From the NCBI GenBank assembly GCA_031292015.1, contig JARLHY010000181.1, positions 1 to 10,600 of the forward strand: DNA of 10,600 nt, given 5' to 3'. Origin of the DNA: Negativicutes bacterium (GTDB lineage: Bacteria; Bacillota_C; Negativicutes; Sporomusales_B; JARLHX01). The notes under the pieces were generated by a model that was not told the DNA's origin, searched no databases, and saw only the letters and a program-made list of their open reading frames with translations. Each line of letters starts with the position of its first letter. Positions within the stretch are counted from its first letter, which is position 1. Of this stretch, positions 7,695 through 10,600 are shown in pieces. The position numbers and the translations under genes were made by a program.

Positions 7695-7819
7695 CATGCC
7701 CGGAGCGATAGCAAGGGATGTTGCAGACGTACCATGTACTTTCTCTCTATCTTTTGACAGAGTCCGCCCGGGGTTGGCGTAACCGGCGTGAAGGCATGAA
7801 AGGAAAGGGTTGGCGGGAG

Positions 7820-7847
7820 TTGATATTTTTTTGCCGGGTTATATATT
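7820..7847 (+). promoter_or_regulatory. Sigma-A-like promoter without an obvious gene
   Basis: TTGATA (7820-7825) and TATATT (7842-7847) are separated by 16 bases. Each box matches the consensus at five of six positions. Predicted transcription would start near 7854 and run towards the small ORF at 8095 and the terminator hairpin at 8332-8368. Confidence 0.5.
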
Positions 7848-7850
7848 TTG

Positions 7851-8027
7851 ATGGATGCCAGTGGCGTTTTGTTTGGTGTAAGCTATAGTCAACAGCAAGG
7901 ATACCAGCGAGCATTGATTCCACAATTTGCTGCAGGATATGTGACAGGCAGAAGAAACACGCGGAGCAGAAAACATTGCCGCGAGCTGGTTGAAAAGCTG
8001 CTGGCCGACTATGCGGGGTTGCCGTGA
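7851..8027 (+). CDS. Doubtful 58-residue ORF, possible remnant
   Basis: An ATG-started frame runs from 7851 to a TGA at 8025-8027. Its C-terminal half is basic and helix-prone (RRNTRSRKHCRELVEKLL) and it ends in ADYAGLP. No ribosome site precedes the ATG, and the predicted transcription start near 7854 falls after it. Its last codons run into the 12-bp repeat at 8009-8020, as would the tail of an old transposase-type gene. I cannot assign it to a family, and it may be chance. Confidence 0.2.
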   Translation: MDASGVLFGVSYSQQQGYQRALIPQFAAGYVTGRRNTRSRKHCRELVEKLLADYAGLP

Positions 8028-8077
8028 AGGGGTAAACCCCGCATAGCCAAATTTTCAGGGTCAACCCGGCATAAACG
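8009..8077. repeat. Three copies of a 12-bp motif, possible IS-end remnant
   Basis: CTATGCGGGGTT (8009-8020) and its exact inverse AACCCCGCATAG (8035-8046) form a perfect 12-bp inverted repeat with a 14-base loop. A third, slightly diverged copy in the second orientation, AACCCGGCATA (8063-8073), follows 28 bases downstream within a longer direct repeat (8031-8049 against 8059-8077). Multiple short internal repeats of this kind are typical of the ends of IS21-type insertion sequences. The attribution is inference, as no transposase is present. Confidence 0.45.
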
Positions 8078-8094
8078 GACTTTTCGCAGAATGG

Positions 8095-8265
8095 ATGATG
8101 AAGGTGAGTAGAAGCACAAACCATATAGATTCCGAAGGGCATAACGAAAGAAAAGATGCCCTGTCCGAAAAAGACATCGAAGAACTCTGGCGCAGTCTGC
8201 CCTGGCTACTAGTGGAGATGGAGCGGAGCATCGGCAGACTTAGCGGAGTACATATTGCTTTATGA
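8095..8265 (+). CDS. Possible small hypothetical protein (56 residues)
   Basis: This frame begins at tandem ATG codons (8095 and 8098) and ends at TGA 8263-8265. The product is hydrophilic at its N-terminus. It has a protein-like amphipathic helix in the second half (DALSEKDIEELWRSLPWLL, then VEMERSIGRLSG) with no cysteine and no membrane segment. It lies downstream of the promoter at 7820-7847 and upstream of the hairpin at 8332. Against it, there is no clear ribosome site. I do not recognise a family. Confidence 0.35.
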   Translation: MMKVSRSTNHIDSEGHNERKDALSEKDIEELWRSLPWLLVEMERSIGRLSGVHIAL

Positions 8266-8331
8266 CCCACCGGCCTGCCAGGCCGTGGTCAGGCAATGTA
8301 AAAAAGGGCGGTAAGACTGAGTCCAAAGCAA

Positions 8332-8368
8332 AAACCCCGGAGGACACCAAGGGTGCCTGCCGGGGTTT
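8332..8368 (-). terminator. Bidirectional-looking terminator hairpin of the gntR gene
   Basis: AAACCCCGG (8332-8340) pairs perfectly with CCGGGGTTT (8360-8368). The stem continues through AGG/CCT and CACC/GGTG with single-base bulges to a 3-base loop. Read on the minus strand, the stem ends in a run of five T residues, 18 bases past the gntR stop. On the plus strand it is followed by CTTTATA, so it may also stop weak transcription from the left. Confidence 0.85.
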
Positions 8369-8385
8369 CTTTATACATTGTAATC

Positions 8386-9078
8386 CTAGTCCTGGTGTCG
8401 CTGCAGGTTGTGTTCGCTCATGTGCTGGAGGAGGGTCTGCTCGGCTTTTTCCATGTGCTTGCGGGCCACCTGCTGGGCGAGGAGCGGGTTTCGCTCCGCC
8501 AGGGCCTCCACAAGGCGGCGGTGTTCTTCCAGCGAGCGTTTGGCGCGGCCGGGGTAGGAATAGGAGATGGCCCGGAAGGGAGTAAATTTTTCCCGCAGGT
8601 TGTTGGTTATGTTGGCCAGGGTTTTGTTGTGGGTGGCGTTGTAGAGGATGTCGTGAAAACGGCAGTCGGCCTCGACCAGCCGCTCGGTGTCGCCGAGGTC
8701 GATGAGTTCGCCGATTTCCACCAGCAGGCGCTCCAGCAGCTCAAGCCCGTCTTCGGTGATCCGTTCCGCCGCCAGACCGGCAGCCAGAACTTCAAGGGCG
8801 GTGCGGATTTCGAATACTTCGTTGATATCCCGGATGGACAGGTCGGATACGTAGGTGCCGCGACGGGGAACCATAACCACGAAACCTTCCTGTTCCAGCT
8901 TGCGGATGGCTTCCCGGACCGGCGTGCGGCTGACGTTGAGCTGCTCGGCCAACTGATTCTCCATGATGCGCTCCCCTGGCTGCAGGGTGCCGCTGGTGAT
9001 GGCGGTTCTGATTACCTCGAACACCACCTCGCGCAGCGGCTTGTAGTTGTCCAGATTGATCGGCGATAAACCCGGCAT
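8386..9078 (-). CDS. GntR-family regulator with FCD domain (CitO-like by context)
   Basis: The 230-residue protein is a FadR-subfamily GntR regulator. An N-terminal winged helix (about 12-75) includes QPGERIMENQLAEQL and the recognition-helix region NVSRTPVREAIRKLEQEG (48-65). A C-terminal all-helical FCD ligand domain (about 83-215) follows. The FCD metal/ligand residues are visible: Asp138 and His142 in EADCRFHDIL, His186 in LEEHRRL and His208 in ARKHMEKA. Such domains bind carboxylic acids, often through a metal. I chose the ATG at 9078 because GGGAGGT sits just upstream of it. An in-frame ATG 15 bases earlier would encode that ribosome site. The gene is divergent from citC and malic enzyme genes. 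In Enterococcus the GntR protein CitO activates such genes in response to citrate, so citrate or a related acid is the likely effector. Confidence 0.93.
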   Translation of the reverse strand: MPGLSPINLDNYKPLREVVFEVIRTAITSGTLQPGERIMENQLAEQLNVSRTPVREAIRKLEQEGFVVMVPRRGTYVSDLSIRDINEVFEIRTALEVLAAGLAAERITEDGLELLERLLVEIGELIDLGDTERLVEADCRFHDILYNATHNKTLANITNNLREKFTPFRAISYSYPGRAKRSLEEHRRLVEALAERNPLLAQQVARKHMEKAEQTLLQHMSEHNLQRHQD

Positions 9079-9128
9079 GTTGTTACCTCCCATGGATAGT
9101 TGGCGGCAGTGGTGAAAAATACATACCA

Positions 9129-9163
9129 GCTATAAAATAGCACACAAATTTGCCAGCGGTCAA
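9129..9163. promoter_or_regulatory. Shared divergent promoter core with palindrome
   Basis: GCTAT-AAA-ATAGC (9129-9141) is a perfect inverted repeat. On the minus strand TATTTT (9139-9134) serves as a -10 box with TTGACC (9163-9158) 18 bases upstream, a reasonable gntR promoter. On the plus strand the same palindrome offers TATAAA (9131-9136) as a -10 for citC. No good -35 is found at the right distance, which would suit an activator-dependent promoter. The palindrome may be the GntR operator. Start sites are inferred. Confidence 0.5.
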
Positions 9164-9204
9164 TATTTCCGCCGCTTTTTCCGTTTCACCGCCCTTGATG
9201 AAAT

Positions 9205-9223
9205 TTGCCGGACAGGCCGGCAA
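9205..9223. repeat. Inverted repeat in the citC leader
   Basis: TTGCCGG (9205-9211) and CCGGCAA (9217-9223) form a perfect 7-bp stem with a 5-base loop. It is not followed by a T-tract on the plus strand, so it is not a simple terminator. It could be a second operator or an mRNA leader structure. AAATTTGCC occurs at 9201-9209, overlapping this stem, and again at about 9147-9154. Confidence 0.45.
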
Positions 9224-9334
9224 GGGGAAAATCGCCAAAGTTATGTCGCCTTCATGGAAGGAACTTGCTGGAAAAACGGCGAAAGAAAAGGAAGGGCAAG
9301 ACGCTCACAAGGCAGGGGAAGGCGTGAAGGCAGG

Positions 9335-10384
9335 GTGTATTGGGACGGCTTTGAGGAACGGACTGTCAATCTGAAAAAAGAGCAGGACCAGGCCGCGGTG
9401 CAGGCCTTTCTCGCCCGCTTTGATCTGACGTTTGACGCTGCGGTGGAATACACCGTAGCTCTATATCGCGAGGACCGGATGGTGGCCACCGGGTCGCTGG
9501 CCGGCGAGGTGCTGCGCAATATCGCCGTGGAGCCGTCGCTGCAGGGTGAGGGGGTGACGGCGCTGGTGGTCAGCCACCTCATGCGCGAAGCCGCGCGGCG
9601 GGGGCGCTTTCATTATTTCATCTACACCAAGCCGTCTGCCGCCCATCTTTTCGGCGGCCTCGGCTTCAACGAAATAGGCCGGGTCGAGCCGTACGCGGCA
9701 CTGCTGGAATCGGGCCTCGGCCTGATCGACGATTATTGCCGGGAACTGGCGGACAAGACCCGCGGCCTGCCGCCCGGGCCGCGGGCGGCGCTGGTGGTCA
9801 ACTGCAATCCCTTTACCCTGGGACATCGGGCGGTAATCGCCAAGGCGGCCGGGGAAAATGCCGCTGTCGTGGTGATGGTGGTGGAGGAGGACAAGTCTCT
9901 CTTTCCGTTTGAAGCCCGGCTGCGGCTGGTGCGGGAAGGACTGAAGGAATTCGGCAATATCCTGGTGCTGCCTGGCGGAAAGTACGTCATATCGGCGGCG
10001 ACCTTCCCCGGCTATTTCACCCGCGGCGAAGAGACCGTCCTGGCTCAGACCAGGCTGGATGCCACTGTTTTTGCCGGGTATATAGCTCCGGCCCTGGGAA
10101 TCACCAGGCGTTATGTGGGGGAGGAGCCCTACTGCGCGGTGACTGAGAGCTACAATCAGGCTTTGCTGGAGATTCTGCCGCCACGGGGGATCGAAGTGGT
10201 GGTTGTGCCGCGGGCGGCGGTGGGTGGAGAAGCAATCAGCGCCTCGCGGGTCAGGGAGCTTATCCGGCAGGGCGACTGGGAGGAAATCCGCGGCCTGGTA
10301 CCGAAAGAAACCTACGATTATCTGCGGTCAGACGAGGCCTTGCCGGTGATCGGCGCGATCAGGCAACGCCAGTCCAGACACTGA
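9335..10384 (+). CDS. citC: [Citrate (pro-3S)-lyase] ligase
   Basis: CitC acetylates the thiol of the citrate lyase prosthetic group with acetate and ATP, turning the enzyme on. The product has an N-terminal GNAT-like domain (about 1-125) with the acetyl-CoA-type loop EPSLQGEGVTAL (66-77) and FIYTKPSAAHLFGGLGF. A nucleotidyltransferase domain follows, with NCNPFTLGHR (156-165), FPFEARLRLV (190-199) and ISASRVRELI (301-310). The frame is open to an ATG at 9254, but that ATG lacks a ribosome site and would add 27 mostly basic residues. GTG 9335, with GAAGG at 9326-9330, gives 349 residues, close to known CitC proteins (about 350). It is followed 77 bases later by a malic enzyme gene. No citrate lyase subunit gene is seen inside the window. 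Confidence 0.93.
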   Translation: MYWDGFEERTVNLKKEQDQAAVQAFLARFDLTFDAAVEYTVALYREDRMVATGSLAGEVLRNIAVEPSLQGEGVTALVVSHLMREAARRGRFHYFIYTKPSAAHLFGGLGFNEIGRVEPYAALLESGLGLIDDYCRELADKTRGLPPGPRAALVVNCNPFTLGHRAVIAKAAGENAAVVVMVVEEDKSLFPFEARLRLVREGLKEFGNILVLPGGKYVISAATFPGYFTRGEETVLAQTRLDATVFAGYIAPALGITRRYVGEEPYCAVTESYNQALLEILPPRGIEVVVVPRAAVGGEAISASRVRELIRQGDWEEIRGLVPKETYDYLRSDEALPVIGAIRQRQSRH

Positions 10385-10461
10385 GTTCCCGCCGGTTTGC
10401 CAGCCCCGCCGGAGAAAAGGTGCACGAGGCTGGTTAAAATAACATTGAGGGGGCAACAGGA

Positions 10462-10600
10462 ATGACCAACAGGGAAGAAGCGTTGAAACTGCACAAGGAC
10501 CATCAGGGCAAGCTGCAGGTGGCCAGCAAGGTGCCACTGGAGAACATGCATGATCTGAGCATCGCCTACACCCCGGGGGTAGCCGAACCCTGCAAGGAAA
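10462..10600 (+). CDS. Malic enzyme, N-terminal part (partial)
   Basis: The first 46 residues are visible before the window ends. They match the N-terminus of bacterial NAD(P)-dependent malic enzymes: EALKLHKDHQGKLQVASKVP, then DLSIAYTPGVAEPCKE, which includes the conserved tyrosine in the YTPGVA motif. The enzyme decarboxylates malate (or oxaloacetate, in citrate-fermentation variants called CitM) to pyruvate. An AGGGGG site precedes the ATG. It lies 77 bases after citC on the same strand. In lactic acid bacteria a related malic enzyme gene sits next to citC in citrate operons, so a citrate-linked role is likely. Confidence 0.95.
   Translation, partial: MTNREEALKLHKDHQGKLQVASKVPLENMHDLSIAYTPGVAEPCKE

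Larger units (their letters stand above)
7695..8331. other. Gene-poor interval between the two operons
   Basis: About 640 bases lie between two terminators. Bases 7695-7819 show nothing I can name. The rest holds a promoter-like sequence, two doubtful small ORFs, a cluster of 12-bp repeats and a GC-rich palindrome at 8271-8285 (CGGCCTG-C-CAGGCCG), each discussed separately. The 7821-7930 part is clearly more AT-rich than the flanking genes. This composition and the repeat remnants suggest a decayed insertion rather than ordinary intergenic DNA. Confidence 0.5.

Noticed and set aside
7747..8142. Minus-strand 131-residue open frame in the gene-poor interval
   Set aside because: It has no ribosome site, its translation is low-complexity with scattered Cys/His/Pro, and it runs through the 12-bp repeat cluster. 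It is unlikely to be coding.
8262..8585. Plus-strand open frame starting at ATGA after the small ORF
   Set aside because: It reads straight through the terminator hairpin and into the antisense of the gntR gene, so it is a chance frame.
8353..9069. Plus-strand 238-residue open frame
   Set aside because: It is the antisense shadow of the GntR regulator, whose helix-turn-helix and FCD residues are clear on the minus strand.
9254..9334. N-terminal extension of citC from the upstream ATG
   Set aside because: It has no ribosome site and encodes a basic, Arg/Gly-rich leader absent from known CitC proteins. GTG 9335 fits the family length and has GAAGG upstream.
9150..9374. Plus-strand 74-residue open frame in front of citC
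   Set aside because: It has no ribosome site, its product is low-complexity (Lys/Ala/Gly), and it overlaps the citC start in another frame.
10400..10433. CCAGCC/GGCTGG inverted repeat between citC and the malic enzyme gene
   Set aside because: Only 6 bp pair around a long 22-base loop and there is no T-tract, so it is not a convincing terminator or attenuator.
1..10600. CRISPR arrays, tRNA or rRNA genes
   Set aside because: No regularly spaced repeats and no tRNA- or rRNA-like sequences were seen on either strand.

Overview
The window is a GC-rich stretch of a bacterial chromosome. Strong AGGAGG-type ribosome sites, tightly overlapping genes, oxygen-sensitive 2-hydroxyacyl-CoA dehydratase chemistry and a citrate-lyase/malic-enzyme locus point to an anaerobic Firmicute. 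A Negativicutes (Sporomusa-like) or related clostridial lineage is my best guess, by inference only.

Layout. (1) 1-882: the 3' end of an unrecognised gene and a CofE-like (F420-0:gamma-glutamyl ligase family) gene, closed by a hairpin terminator. (2) 896-1016: a 121-bp imperfect palindrome that looks like a dispersed, ERIC-like or MITE-like intergenic element. (3) 1049-7636: one long plus-strand gene train with gaps of 30 bases or less. It holds a single-subunit HgdB-type 2-hydroxyacyl-CoA dehydratase homologue, its ATP-driven iron-sulfur activase, a stand-alone hydantoinase/oxoprolinase-A protein, a histone-deacetylase-fold amidohydrolase with a C-terminal zinc ribbon, then the housekeeping genes rph (RNase PH), rdgB (dITP/XTP pyrophosphatase) and a YfcE/MJ0936-type phosphodiesterase. 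It ends at a perfect 8-bp terminator hairpin. (4) 7695-8331: a gene-poor interval with a good sigma-A-like promoter, two doubtful small ORFs and three copies of a 12-bp motif resembling insertion-sequence ends. (5) 8332-10600: a citrate module. A minus-strand GntR/FCD regulator (CitO-like by context) is divergent from citC (citrate lyase ligase), which is followed by the start of a malic enzyme gene. The two directions share a palindromic AT-rich promoter core.

How the genes may work together. The activase would hydrolyse ATP to push a low-potential electron into the dehydratase-like iron-sulfur protein. The HyuA protein (ATP-dependent activation of an amide or carbonyl) and the HDAC-fold deacylase overlap or abut them, so the four may form one pathway on an acylated or amide-containing metabolite. 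The substrate cannot be read from sequence. In the citrate module, citC would switch on citrate lyase by acetylating its prosthetic group, malic enzyme would handle C4 acids, and the GntR protein would sense citrate or a related acid. The citrate lyase subunit genes themselves, if present, lie beyond the right edge.
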